A stretch of 64,000 nt of DNA from Streptomyces lasiicapitis (lineage in GTDB: Bacteria > Actinomycetota > Actinomycetes > Streptomycetales > Streptomycetaceae), in the NCBI RefSeq assembly GCF_014646335.1, contig NZ_BMNG01000007.1, positions 401,301-465,300 of the forward strand, given 5' to 3'. Both the position numbers and the translations under genes were made by a program. Within the stretch, counting starts at the first letter, position 1. Each line of letters starts with the position of its first letter. A model generated the notes under the pieces. The model searched no databases, was not told where the DNA came from, and saw only the letters and a program-made list of their open reading frames with translations. Of this stretch, positions 27,172 to 35,024 are shown piece by piece.

Positions 27172-27858
27172 TCAGCCGATGGGCTCCGGCATCGGCCGGA
27201 CCTCGTACGCGAGGTGGATCGTGTCCGCGGTCGCGGGGTCGGTGAGCTCCACGCGCCAGCCCTCGGCGAACTGGTCGACGCCCTCCGTCATGGGGATGGT
27301 GCCGGAGATGAGGACCGTGCCGGGGAGCAGGGCCTCGCGGGAGCGCAGGACGTCCACCCAGTAGCCCGGGGTCAGGAGTTCGGCGAGTGTTCCGCTCTGG
27401 ATCTGCGTCTCCGTGCCCTCGTGGGTGACCCAGGCGCGCAGGGTGAGTGCGTCGAGGCGGTCCTCCACGTCGGACAGGCGCCAGGCGCGGCGGGCCAGGA
27501 CGTCGGGGCCCGCGTTCTTGCTCCAGGCCACGCCGTGCACCTCCAGGTCCCGGTCGGTGTGGTCGCAGGCGGCGGTGAGCAGGAGTTCGCCGTCGGCGGC
27601 CACGACCAGTGCCCACTCGGCCTCGCCGGACGTGCGGGCGTGCTGGGCGGCGACGCGGTCGGTCTGCTGGGCGAGGTAGGGGGACACGGGGTAGAGGGCC
27701 GGGGTCACGGAGGGGGCGGGGACGCCGAGGGCGGCGAGCTCGGCGACGTGGGCGGCGACGTCGTCCTGGCTGCGGCCGGCGTACCCGGCGTTGAGGACCT
27801 GCACCACCTCGACGTCGCGGCGGGTTCCGTCGGGCAGTTCGAAGGTCAGCGTGGCCAT
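27172..27858 (-). CDS. DUF2848 family protein, probable catabolic enzyme
   Basis: 228 residues from the ATG at 27858, with GGAG six bases upstream; the longer open frame is rejected because the family begins at MATLTFELPDGTRRDVEV. Recognisable DUF2848 blocks are VLNAGYAGRSQDDVAAHVAEL near the start, LYPVSPYLAQQTDRVAA, and GTVLISGTIPM in the C-terminal part. The family's exact reaction is not established, but its members occur with amidases and transporters of small amides or acids. It is divergent from an MHS transporter across an operator-like palindrome, so it is likely to be co-regulated with that transporter and the following hydrolase. Confidence 0.88.
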   Translation of the reverse strand: MATLTFELPDGTRRDVEVVQVLNAGYAGRSQDDVAAHVAELAALGVPAPSVTPALYPVSPYLAQQTDRVAAQHARTSGEAEWALVVAADGELLLTAACDHTDRDLEVHGVAWSKNAGPDVLARRAWRLSDVEDRLDALTLRAWVTHEGTETQIQSGTLAELLTPGYWVDVLRSREALLPGTVLISGTIPMTEGVDQFAEGWRVELTDPATADTIHLAYEVRPMPEPIG

Positions 27859-27931
27859 GGGCGCTCCAAGGGCGGCGGTACGGAAAGGAGACTGCGGTTC
27901 CGCGCGGTCAAACTTCTGCCGCGGGGCTTGC

Positions 27932-27959
27932 GCATACGACCTGTATACAAGAAGTATGC
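27932..27959. promoter_or_regulatory. 28-bp palindromic operator in the DUF2848/MHS divergent promoter
   Basis: TGTATACA at 27942-27949 is flanked symmetrically, four bases away on each side, by GCATAC (27932-27937) and GTATGC (27954-27959), giving exact two-fold symmetry about 27945.5. A matching CTTGTATAC core with a left GCATAC half also lies upstream of the GntR gene (30969-30990). The site is therefore the likely target of that regulator and overlaps the transporter promoter region. Confidence 0.65.
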
Positions 27960-27997
27960 CCTGGAGGTCGATGTTTCCGAACGCAAGGATGCGCTCC

Positions 27998-29407
27998 ATG
28001 CACGACAACCCGAAGGACGGCCCTGGTGGGGCCGGCCCGCGCTCCGGGGTCCGGCGGGCCTTCGTCGCCAGCCTCACCGGCACCGCGCTGGAGTGGTACG
28101 ACTTCGCCGTCTACTCCGCCGCCGCGGCACTGGTCTTCGGTGATCTGTTCTTCCCCTCGGAAGACCCTCTCACCGGCACGCTCCTCGCGTTCTCCACCTA
28201 CGCGGTCGGCTATATCTCGCGGCCGCTCGGCGGCTTCGTCTTCGGCCGCCTCGGGGATGTGATCGGCCGCAAGAAGGTCCTCATCGCCACGCTGGTGCTC
28301 ATCGGCGCGGCCACGTTCGTCATCGGCGTGCTGCCCACGTACGGCACGGTCGGTGTCGCCGCCCCCATCGCCCTGGTCCTGCTGCGGTTCGCGCAGGGCG
28401 TCGGGGTCGGCGGCGAGTGGGGCGGCGCCGTCCTGCTCTCCAGCGAGTTCGGCGATCCGCGCCGGCGCGGTTTCTACGCCTCCGCCGCGCAGGTGGGCCC
28501 GCCCGCGGGCAACCTGCTGGCCAACGGTGTGCTCGCCGTCCTGGGCGCGCTGCTCAGCGAGGACCAGTTCCTGTCCTGGGGCTGGCGCGTGGCGTTCCTG
28601 CTGTCCGGGGTGCTCGTGGGCTTCGGGCTGTGGATCCGCGCGAAGCTGGAGGAGACTCCGGTGTTCAAGGCGATGGAGGCCGAGCAGTCCCGGCCCGAGG
28701 CCCCCATCCGCGAGGTCTTCACCACCCGGCCCCGCGCCCTGGTCGCCGCCATCCTCTGCCGCGTCGGCCCGGACGTGCTGTACGCGATGTTCACCGTCTT
28801 CGTCCTCACGTACGCCACCGAGGAACTGGACATGTCGCGGGGCTCCGCCCTGGCGGCCGTGCTCATCGGCTCCTCCCTCCAGGTGGTGCTCATCCCCCTG
28901 GCGGGCGCGGTCTCGGACCGGGTCAACCGGCGTGCCCTGTACGGCTGGTCCGCCGTGGCCGCGGGCCTGTGGCCGTTCCTGTTCTTCCTCATGGTCGACG
29001 GCGGCGGGTGGGTCCCGCTCGTCCTCGGTGTCGTCGTGGGTCTGGCCATCCACTCCCTCATGTACGGGCCGCAGGCCGCCTTCATCGCCGAACAGTTCTC
29101 GCCCCGGCTGCGCTACACCGGCTCATCCCTGGCCTACACCCTCGCCGGCCTCATCGGCGGCGCCGTCGCTCCGCTGCTGTTCACGGCACTGCTGAGTGCG
29201 TACGACAGTTGGGTGCCGCTGGCCCTCTACATCGCGCTCGCCTCGGTGATCACCGTCGTCGGTGTGTGGCTGGGGAGGGACGCGGCGGATGCGGCGGAAG
29301 AGGACGCGGCGCTGGCTGCGGGTGCCCCGCAGGAGCAGGGTCCGGCCTCGTCCCACGTGCACGCACAGCCCTCGGAGGCGGCCGTGTCCCCGGCCGACGT
29401 GAGATGA
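27998..29407 (+). CDS. MHS-family MFS transporter (metabolite:H+ symporter)
   Basis: 469 residues from the ATG at 27998, with AAGGA eight bases upstream; ATG 27989 and 27971 are alternatives. Twelve membrane helices are expected. The opening FVASLTGTALEWYDFAVYSAAAALVFG and RPLGGFVFGRLGDVIGRKK are hallmarks of the MHS group (shikimate, proline/betaine, citrate transporters). Helix 5 contains GVGVGGEWGGAVLLSSE. The C-terminal 45 residues are Ala/Glu-rich and probably disordered. The 3' end contains a doubled motif (GAGATGACCTCGTACG, twice in 29402-29435). It probably imports the substrate of the neighbouring hydrolase and dehydrogenase. Confidence 0.92.
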   Translation: MHDNPKDGPGGAGPRSGVRRAFVASLTGTALEWYDFAVYSAAAALVFGDLFFPSEDPLTGTLLAFSTYAVGYISRPLGGFVFGRLGDVIGRKKVLIATLVLIGAATFVIGVLPTYGTVGVAAPIALVLLRFAQGVGVGGEWGGAVLLSSEFGDPRRRGFYASAAQVGPPAGNLLANGVLAVLGALLSEDQFLSWGWRVAFLLSGVLVGFGLWIRAKLEETPVFKAMEAEQSRPEAPIREVFTTRPRALVAAILCRVGPDVLYAMFTVFVLTYATEELDMSRGSALAAVLIGSSLQVVLIPLAGAVSDRVNRRALYGWSAVAAGLWPFLFFLMVDGGGWVPLVLGVVVGLAIHSLMYGPQAAFIAEQFSPRLRYTGSSLAYTLAGLIGGAVAPLLFTALLSAYDSWVPLALYIALASVITVVGVWLGRDAADAAEEDAALAAGAPQEQGPASSHVHAQPSEAAVSPADVR

Positions 29408-29507
29408 CCTCGTACGCCGAGATGACCTCGTACGACGACACGGCCTCGTAGCCGTACGCCCGCACCGACCACGAACACCGTCCCCCCGCCAGAGGAGAGA
29501 ACCCACC

Positions 29508-30308
29508 GTGCGCATCGCCCTCAGCCAGCTCACCACCGGTCCCGGCCCCGAGAAGAACCTGCGGCTCATCGAGGAGTGGGCGGCACGCGGCGCCGACGCC
29601 GGTGCCCGGGTCGTCGTGTTCCCCGAAGCCGCCATGGCCTGCTTCGGCACCGACCTCGCGCCCCTCGCCGAGCCGCTGGACGGGCCGTGGGCCAACGGCG
29701 TGCGGGACATCGCCAGGGCCACGGGAACGGTGATCGTGGCGGGCATGTTCACCCCGGCTCCCGGGGGCCGGGTGGCCAACACCCTGCTCGCCACCGGTGA
29801 CGGCGTCGAGGCGTCGTACGACAAGATCCATCTCTACGACGCCTTCGGTTACGCCGAGTCCGACAGCGTCGCCGCCGGTTCGAAGGCCGTCACCATCGAC
29901 GTGGACGGCGTCCGCCTGGGCCTCGCTACCTGCTACGACGTACGTTTCCCCGAGCTGTTCCGGGCCCACGCGGACGCCGGTGCGGCGGCGACTCTGCTCG
30001 CGGCCTCCTGGGGCGCCGGTCCCGGCAAGCTCGACCAGTGGGACCTGCTGGTGCGGGCCCGTGCCCTCGACTCCACGCTCTGGGTGGCGGCCGTCGGCCA
30101 GGCCGACCCGAGCACGACGGGAAGCCACGTCCAGGGTCCGGCACCCACCGGCATCGGACACAGCCGCGTCGTCGGCCCGGACGGGACCGTACGCCACCGA
30201 CTCGACGCGGAACCGGGCCTGTTGGTCGCCGACCTGGACACCGACGAGGTCGCACACGTGCGCGCGAAGACGTCCGTACTCGCCAACCGGCGTCCGGAGC
30301 TGTGGTGA
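29508..30308 (+). CDS. carbon-nitrogen hydrolase (nitrilase superfamily amidase)
   Basis: 266 residues from the GTG at 29508, with AGAGGAGAGA upstream. The catalytic triad is complete: E40 in VVVFPEAAM, K106 in YDKIHLYDAFGY, and C142 in LATCYDVRFPELFR. Length and motifs match the deaminated-glutathione-amidase/omega-amidase branch of the superfamily. It follows the MHS transporter on the same strand by 100 bases and is convergent with the GntR gene. It probably hydrolyses an amide or carbamoyl compound taken up by the transporter, giving a product oxidised further by the dehydrogenase at 31109 (inference). Confidence 0.91.
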   Translation: MRIALSQLTTGPGPEKNLRLIEEWAARGADAGARVVVFPEAAMACFGTDLAPLAEPLDGPWANGVRDIARATGTVIVAGMFTPAPGGRVANTLLATGDGVEASYDKIHLYDAFGYAESDSVAAGSKAVTIDVDGVRLGLATCYDVRFPELFRAHADAGAAATLLAASWGAGPGKLDQWDLLVRARALDSTLWVAAVGQADPSTTGSHVQGPAPTGIGHSRVVGPDGTVRHRLDAEPGLLVADLDTDEVAHVRAKTSVLANRRPELW

Positions 30309-30321
30309 AGCAGGAAAGCCG

Positions 30322-30948
30322 CTAGCCCGCCAGCAGAACCTTCAGCGTCGACTCCAAGTGATGGTCGATCGCCTCGCACGCCGCCGCGGCGTCCCCGGCC
30401 GCGAGGGCGTCCAGGATCGCCCCGTGTTCGTCGATCACCGCGGACTGCCGGCCCTCCGCGTTGAACAGCGCCACGACGCCCGCCCGGACCTGGCGGCTGC
30501 GCAGTCCGTCGTAGTGGCGGTCGAGCAGGGCGTTGCCGACGGCGGAGACCAGGGTCTTGTGGAAGAGGTGGTCCACGGCGATGAATTCCTTGGCCTGGTC
30601 GGGGCCGCTGAGACCGCGCTGCTGCTCAAGGAGATCGGCCAGTTCCCGCACCGGCGTCCGGTCCGCCGCGACGACCTGTTGCGCGGCGTACCGCTCGACG
30701 ATGCCGCGCAGCTCCATCAGCTCGGCGATCTCCCGGCCCATGAGGGGCGCCACCCGCGCCCCTCGCTTGGGCACCAGCTCGACCAGGTCCTCGGCGGCGA
30801 GGAGGAGCAGCGCCTCGCGGATCGGCGTGCGGGAGACCCCGATCCGGTTGGCGATGTCCTGCTCGGAGAGATACTCGCCCTGCATCGCCGGATCGGTGAG
30901 CACCGTGTCCTTGAGATACGCGTAGGCCTTCTCCCGACCGGACACCAC
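30322..30948 (-). CDS. GntR-family transcriptional regulator with FCD domain
   Basis: 208 residues from the tandem GTG codons at 30948/30945, with GGGGG just upstream; the longer frame starting in the dehydrogenase gene is rejected. An N-terminal winged helix-turn-helix contains the GntR signature LSEQDIANRIGVSRTPIREALLLL. The FCD effector domain (about 75-200) has the metal/ligand His residues in DHLFHKTLVSAVGN and DHHLESTLKVL. It is divergent from the semialdehyde dehydrogenase, and a GTATAC-centred site lies 31 bases upstream of its own start, implying autoregulation. A matching palindrome is found at 27932-27959. Confidence 0.92.
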   Translation of the reverse strand: MVSGREKAYAYLKDTVLTDPAMQGEYLSEQDIANRIGVSRTPIREALLLLAAEDLVELVPKRGARVAPLMGREIAELMELRGIVERYAAQQVVAADRTPVRELADLLEQQRGLSGPDQAKEFIAVDHLFHKTLVSAVGNALLDRHYDGLRSRQVRAGVVALFNAEGRQSAVIDEHGAILDALAAGDAAAACEAIDHHLESTLKVLLAG

Positions 30949-30968
30949 GGCAACCCCCTGAAGACCCG

Positions 30969-30990
30969 CATACACCTTGTATACGGAAGC
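30969..30990. promoter_or_regulatory. second GTATAC-type operator, between gntR-type gene and dehydrogenase
   Basis: GCATAC (30969-30974) is followed three bases later by TTGTATAC (30977-30984), with GTATAC as the two-fold centre. It shares the GCATAC left half and the CTTGTATAC core (read on the other strand at the first site) with 27932-27959. The right outer half is degraded. It lies between the divergent GntR and dehydrogenase genes. Confidence 0.55.
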
Positions 30991-31108
30991 TACCACGGGC
31001 CGCCTCCCCATACTCCCGCCTTGCGCCACGGCGGGCGGCGCGACAAGGTCGGTGGAGGGATACATAGAGGGCGCTGCGGCGTACGAGGCGTACAAGGAGG
31101 CCCCGGGC

Positions 31109-32500
31109 ATGCCCATCGCGACCGTGAATCCGGCGACCGGCGAGACGGAGCGGACCTTCGAGGCGCTCGGCCCGCAGGAGATCGAGGCGCGGCTCGCCCG
31201 CGCCACGGCGGCCTTCGACCGCCACCGCCGCACGTCCTTCGCCGAGCGCGCCGTGCTGCTGCGCCGCGCGGCCGACCTGCTCGACGAGGACGCGGCCGAC
31301 GTCGCGCGGACCATCACCACCGAGATGGGCAAGCCGCTCGCGGCGGCCCACGCGGAGGCCGGCAAGTGTGCCAGGACGATGCGCTGGTACGCCGACCACG
31401 CCGAGGAGCTGCTCGCGGACGAGCACCCCGACGAGGGCGACGTACGCGACTCCGGTGCGAGCCGCGTCTTCGTCCGCTACCGGCCCGTCGGCGTCGTCCT
31501 CGCCGTGATGCCGTGGAACTTCCCGCTCTGGCAAGTGGTGCGGTTCGCCGCGCCCGCGCTGATGGCGGGCAATGTCGGGCTGCTCAAGCACGCGTCGAAC
31601 GTGCCGCAGACCGCCCTGTATCTGGAGGACCTCTTCCGGCGCGCGGGATTCGACGAGGGCTGCTTCCAGACGCTGCTCGTCGGCTCCGGTGCCGTCGAGG
31701 GGATCCTGCGCGACCCGCGGGTCGCCGCCGCCACGCTCACCGGCAGCGAGGGCGCGGGCCGCTCGGTGGCCGCGATCGCGGGTGACGAGATCAAGAAGAC
31801 CGTCCTGGAGCTGGGCGGCAGCGACCCGTTCGTCGTGATGCCGTCGGCCGACGTGGCAGCGGCGGCGCGTACCGCCGTCACGGCGCGGGTGCAGAACGCG
31901 GGCCAGTCCTGCATCGCCGCCAAGCGGTTCATCGTGCACAGCGAGGTGTACGACGCCTTCCTTTCCGGGTTCGCCACGGGCATGCGGGAGTTGACCGTCG
32001 GTGATCCACTGGACGAGGGCACCGATGTGGGCCCGCTCGCCAGTGAACAGGGCCGCGCGGACCTGGAGGAGCTCGTCGACGACGCCGTGCGCCAGGGCGC
32101 GACCGCCGTGTGCGGCGGGCAGCGGCCCAAGGGCCTCGATCGGGGCTTCTTCTACGAGCCGACGGTTCTGACGGGCATCACCCGTGCGATGCGCATCCAT
32201 CTTGAGGAGACCTTCGGTCCGGTGGCCACGGTCTACCGGGTGGCGGATCTGGACGAGGCGGTGGCCGTCGCCAACGACACGTCGTTCGGGCTGAGTTCCA
32301 GTGTGTGGACCAGGGACGACGCCGAGGTAGAGCGTTTCGTACGTGATCTGCAGGCGGGCGGCGTCTACTTCAACGGGATGACCGCCTCGCACGCGGCGTT
32401 CCCCTTCGGCGGCGTCAAGCGCTCGGGATACGGGCGTGAGCTGTCCGGCCACGGCATCAAGGAGTTCTGCGACGTGACCACTGTGTGGCACGGGGCGTGA
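31109..32500 (+). CDS. NAD(P)-dependent succinate-semialdehyde dehydrogenase-like aldehyde dehydrogenase
   Basis: 463 residues from the ATG at 31109, eight bases after AAGGAGG. The aldehyde dehydrogenase fold is intact: MPWNFPLWQ (cofactor site), TGSEGAGRSVA, the catalytic Glu in LELGGSDPF, and the catalytic Cys268 in NAGQSCIAAKR. FYEPTVLTG and FPFGGVKRSGYGRE come near the end. Sequence style is closest to the GabD-type succinate-semialdehyde dehydrogenases. It would oxidise a small semialdehyde formed by the amide-degrading neighbours (inference), and its promoter shares the operator of the divergent GntR regulator. Confidence 0.92.
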   Translation: MPIATVNPATGETERTFEALGPQEIEARLARATAAFDRHRRTSFAERAVLLRRAADLLDEDAADVARTITTEMGKPLAAAHAEAGKCARTMRWYADHAEELLADEHPDEGDVRDSGASRVFVRYRPVGVVLAVMPWNFPLWQVVRFAAPALMAGNVGLLKHASNVPQTALYLEDLFRRAGFDEGCFQTLLVGSGAVEGILRDPRVAAATLTGSEGAGRSVAAIAGDEIKKTVLELGGSDPFVVMPSADVAAAARTAVTARVQNAGQSCIAAKRFIVHSEVYDAFLSGFATGMRELTVGDPLDEGTDVGPLASEQGRADLEELVDDAVRQGATAVCGGQRPKGLDRGFFYEPTVLTGITRAMRIHLEETFGPVATVYRVADLDEAVAVANDTSFGLSSSVWTRDDAEVERFVRDLQAGGVYFNGMTASHAAFPFGGVKRSGYGRELSGHGIKEFCDVTTVWHGA

Positions 32501-32512
32501 GCGGCCCAGGGC

Positions 32513-32560
32513 GGGGAGACCCAGGCAGGGAAAGGTGGGGAGACCCCGGGCAGGGAAGGT
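32513..32560. repeat. two 24-bp imperfect tandem repeats
   Basis: Units 32513-32536 and 32537-32560 both begin GGGGAGACC and end GGGAA(A)GGT, differing at a few positions. They fill the gap between the dehydrogenase stop and the ribosome site (GCAGGAGGC) of the PHP gene. Confidence 0.75.
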
Positions 32561-32570
32561 GGCAGGAGGC

Positions 32571-33629
32571 ATGGAGCCCGTCGAGGCGCTGAACCGCATC
32601 GCCTTCCTGCTGGAGCGCGCCCAGGAGCCCACGTACCGCGTACGGGCCTTCCGTACCGCAGCGGCCGTCGTCGAGGCGCTGTCCGCGGACGAGCTTGCCG
32701 AGCGGGTGCGGACGGGCGGCCTTGAGAAGATCAAGGGCATCGGGCCGAAGACGGGGCAGGTGGTGCGCGAGGCACTCGACGGTGAAGTGCCGGGATATCT
32801 CGCGCACTTGGAGGAGGAGTCCCAGGGGCCGCTGGTGTCCGGCGGTGCCCACATGCGCTCCCTGCTGCGCGGGGACTGCCATCTGCACTCCGACTGGTCC
32901 GACGGCGGCAGCCCCATCGAGGAGATGGGCCGGGCCGCCGCCGCGCTCGGCCACGAGTGGGCGGTGCTCACCGATCACTCGCCCCGCCTTACGATCGCCC
33001 GCGGCCTCTCGCCGGACAGGCTGCGGGAACAGGTGCGCGTGGTGGCCGAACTCAACGAGACCTGGGCGCCGTTCCGGCTGCTCACCGGCATCGAGTGCGA
33101 CATCCTGCCCGACGGCGGCCTCGACCAGGAGCCCGAACTCCTCGCCCTGCTCGATGTCGTGGTGGTCTCGGTCCACTCCAAGCTCCGCATGGACGCGCCC
33201 GCGATGACGCGCCGCATGGTGAAGGCCGTGCGCAACCCGCACGCGGACGTCCTCGGCCACTGCACCGGGCGGCTCGTCGTGGGGAGGAGCGGGCCGGGTG
33301 GGCGAGGAAAGTCGGAGAACCGCGGGCCCGGCCGGCCCGAGTCCGCCTTCGACGCCGACGCGGTGTTCGCGGCCTGCGCGGAGTCCGGCACCGCCGTGGA
33401 GATCAACAGCAGACCCGAGCGCAAGGACCCGCCACGGCGCCTGCTGCGCCGCGCCGTCGAGGCAGGCGTCCTCTTCGCGATCGACACCGACGCCCACGCG
33501 CCCGGCCAGCTCGACTGGCAGCTCATCGGCTGCGCCCGCGCCGAGGAGTGCGGTGTGCCTGTGGAGCGGGTGGTGACGGCGTGGGGCGTTGATGAGTTGC
33601 TGGCATGGACGGGGCGGTCGGGGGCGTAG
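32571..33629 (+). CDS. PHP-domain phosphoesterase with N-terminal HhH (PolX-like) region
   Basis: 352 residues from the ATG at 32571, just after GGAGG. The N-terminal 85 residues form the DNA polymerase X-type 8-kDa/helix-hairpin-helix part (IAFLLERAQEPTYRVRAFR, then LEKIKGIGPKTGQVV). A PHP metal-binding phosphoesterase domain follows with GDCHLHSDWSDGG, the TDHSPRL motif, the GIECDIL motif, VVVSVHSKLRM, GHCTGR, and a late DTDAHAPGQLD. There is no nucleotidyltransferase (polymerase) domain, so it is the short PHP form found in many actinobacteria, a candidate 3'-phosphatase/nuclease in DNA repair. A convergent terminator follows. Confidence 0.88.
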   Translation: MEPVEALNRIAFLLERAQEPTYRVRAFRTAAAVVEALSADELAERVRTGGLEKIKGIGPKTGQVVREALDGEVPGYLAHLEEESQGPLVSGGAHMRSLLRGDCHLHSDWSDGGSPIEEMGRAAAALGHEWAVLTDHSPRLTIARGLSPDRLREQVRVVAELNETWAPFRLLTGIECDILPDGGLDQEPELLALLDVVVVSVHSKLRMDAPAMTRRMVKAVRNPHADVLGHCTGRLVVGRSGPGGRGKSENRGPGRPESAFDADAVFAACAESGTAVEINSRPERKDPPRRLLRRAVEAGVLFAIDTDAHAPGQLDWQLIGCARAEECGVPVERVVTAWGVDELLAWTGRSGA

Positions 33630-33647
33630 CACCGGGCCTGTCCGGAG

Positions 33648-33680
33648 GTACGGCAGCCGACCCGTGGCCGGCTGCCGTAC
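33648..33680. terminator. 12-bp hairpin terminator between convergent genes
   Basis: GTACGGCAGCCG (33648-33659) pairs exactly with CGGCTGCCGTAC (33669-33680) around a 9-base loop. It lies between the PHP gene stop and the stop of the protease on the other strand, serving both. Confidence 0.75.
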
Positions 33681-33685
33681 GCGGG

Positions 33686-34750
33686 TCAGTACACGCTGAC
33701 GCCGTACGCGGCGAGCGCCTCCCGTACCGGCTGGTGGATCGCGGAGCCGTTGGTGCCCGTGCAGCCCGAGCTGCCGGAGTGGATGCCGAGGGCGACCGTG
33801 CCGGCGAAGTGGGCGCCGCCGCTGTCGCCGCCCGCGGAGCAGGCGGTGGTGCGGACCATGCCGTGGACGGGGCCGTCGCCGTAGTTGACGGTGACGTTGA
33901 CGGCCGTCACGGAGCCGCTCGTCACCTTGGTGGTGGAGCCGCTCTTCTTGATGGCCTGACCGACGACGGCGTCGGCGGCGGAGGAGATCTCCTGGTAACT
34001 GCCGTTGTAGAGATTGACGTTACCGGCGGGAGAGGAGCCGTTGGTGTAGCGGACGATGCCGTAGTCGTTGGTCGGGAAGCTGGTTCCCTCGCGCACGCCC
34101 ACGGCCGCGCCGCCGGACGTGGCGGACCAGTTGGCGCTGATGTTGGTGCAGTGGCCCGCCGTGACGAAGTACTTGGTGGTGCCCTTGGAGACGTTGAAGG
34201 CGGCCGAGCAGCGTGAGCCGCCGCCGTAGATGGCGTCGCCGCCCGCGACCTCGCGCTTGAAGGTGCCGGGGACGCGGCTGACGCGTACGGCGCCGTCGAG
34301 GGAGTCGGCGACGGCGCGCAGCCGGGCGAGCTCACGGGCCGAGACCGACTGGTCGGCCTGCACGGCTATCTGGTTGGTCCGCGGGTCGACGCCCCAGGAC
34401 GTGCCGGTTATCCGGGCGCGGGACTCCAACGCGTCCATGGCGGAGTCGAGTTGGGCCGCGCTGCGCTGCACCCGCTTGGGGGTGGCGCCGTTGGCGCGGA
34501 CGCGGTCGGCGGCGGCGTCGCTGGTGACGGTGACGACCAGGTTGCCGGTTTTCCGGTCGAGGTAGGTGCCCGCGCTGTCGTCGCCCAACTGCCGCTCCAC
34601 TTGGGCGGCGAGGGCGTTGACGCGGGAGGCCGACGAGGAGGGGGAGGCGGTCGGTTCGCTCTGCGCGCCGGCGGGGGTGGCGCCGAGGGCGAGGGATCCG
34701 GTGACGAGGAGGGCGGACAGGCCCAGACGCGCACAGGTCGTGCGTCTCAT
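33686..34750 (-). CDS. secreted S1 serine protease, streptogrisin/alpha-lytic type
   Basis: 354 residues from the ATG at 34750, with AAAGGAG upstream. It has a signal peptide (MRRTT, then a hydrophobic LSALLVTGSLALGATPAGA), and a propeptide of the alpha-lytic-protease prodomain type (LAAQVERQLGDDSAGTYLD and a VTVTSDAAADRV strand). The mature chymotrypsin-fold domain carries the triad His in FVTAGHC, Asp in NDYGIVRY and Ser in GDSGGAHF. Three cysteine pairs fit the streptogrisin pattern (RCSAAF...GHC, ACSAGGDSGG...SGC). It is exported as a zymogen and processed outside the cell. No C-terminal carbohydrate-binding domain is present. Confidence 0.95.
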   Translation of the reverse strand: MRRTTCARLGLSALLVTGSLALGATPAGAQSEPTASPSSSASRVNALAAQVERQLGDDSAGTYLDRKTGNLVVTVTSDAAADRVRANGATPKRVQRSAAQLDSAMDALESRARITGTSWGVDPRTNQIAVQADQSVSARELARLRAVADSLDGAVRVSRVPGTFKREVAGGDAIYGGGSRCSAAFNVSKGTTKYFVTAGHCTNISANWSATSGGAAVGVREGTSFPTNDYGIVRYTNGSSPAGNVNLYNGSYQEISSAADAVVGQAIKKSGSTTKVTSGSVTAVNVTVNYGDGPVHGMVRTTACSAGGDSGGAHFAGTVALGIHSGSSGCTGTNGSAIHQPVREALAAYGVSVY

Positions 34751-34958
34751 GTGGGGGGCTCCTTTGACGGTGACGTGTGACGTACCGCGGTACGCGTGGG
34801 ACGTACCGGAAAGGAACGTGGCATGGGCGCGTCAACCGCGCAAGGGTCTGGACCTGTCGCGTCCGGATCATCCCGATGATCCCGGCTACGAGGGGGTCGC
34901 GCGGGGCAAGTCCGGGTTCACTGTTCCCCGTTCACCGGTCCCGTTCGCCGGTCCGCGT

Positions 34959-35024
34959 TCGCCGGGATGTCTCGGAGTTCTCCGGTACTCGTACTCACCG
35001 GGATGTCACGGAGTTCACCGTGAC
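34959..35024. repeat. two 31-bp imperfect direct repeats spaced by 35 bases
   Basis: The blocks at about 34959-34989 and 34994-35024 share C(A/G)CCGGGATGTC(T/A)CGGAGTTC(T/A)CCG. Shorter TTCACCGG/TTCGCCGG pieces precede them. The second block includes the stop codon of the secreted amidase on the opposite strand. Confidence 0.6.
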
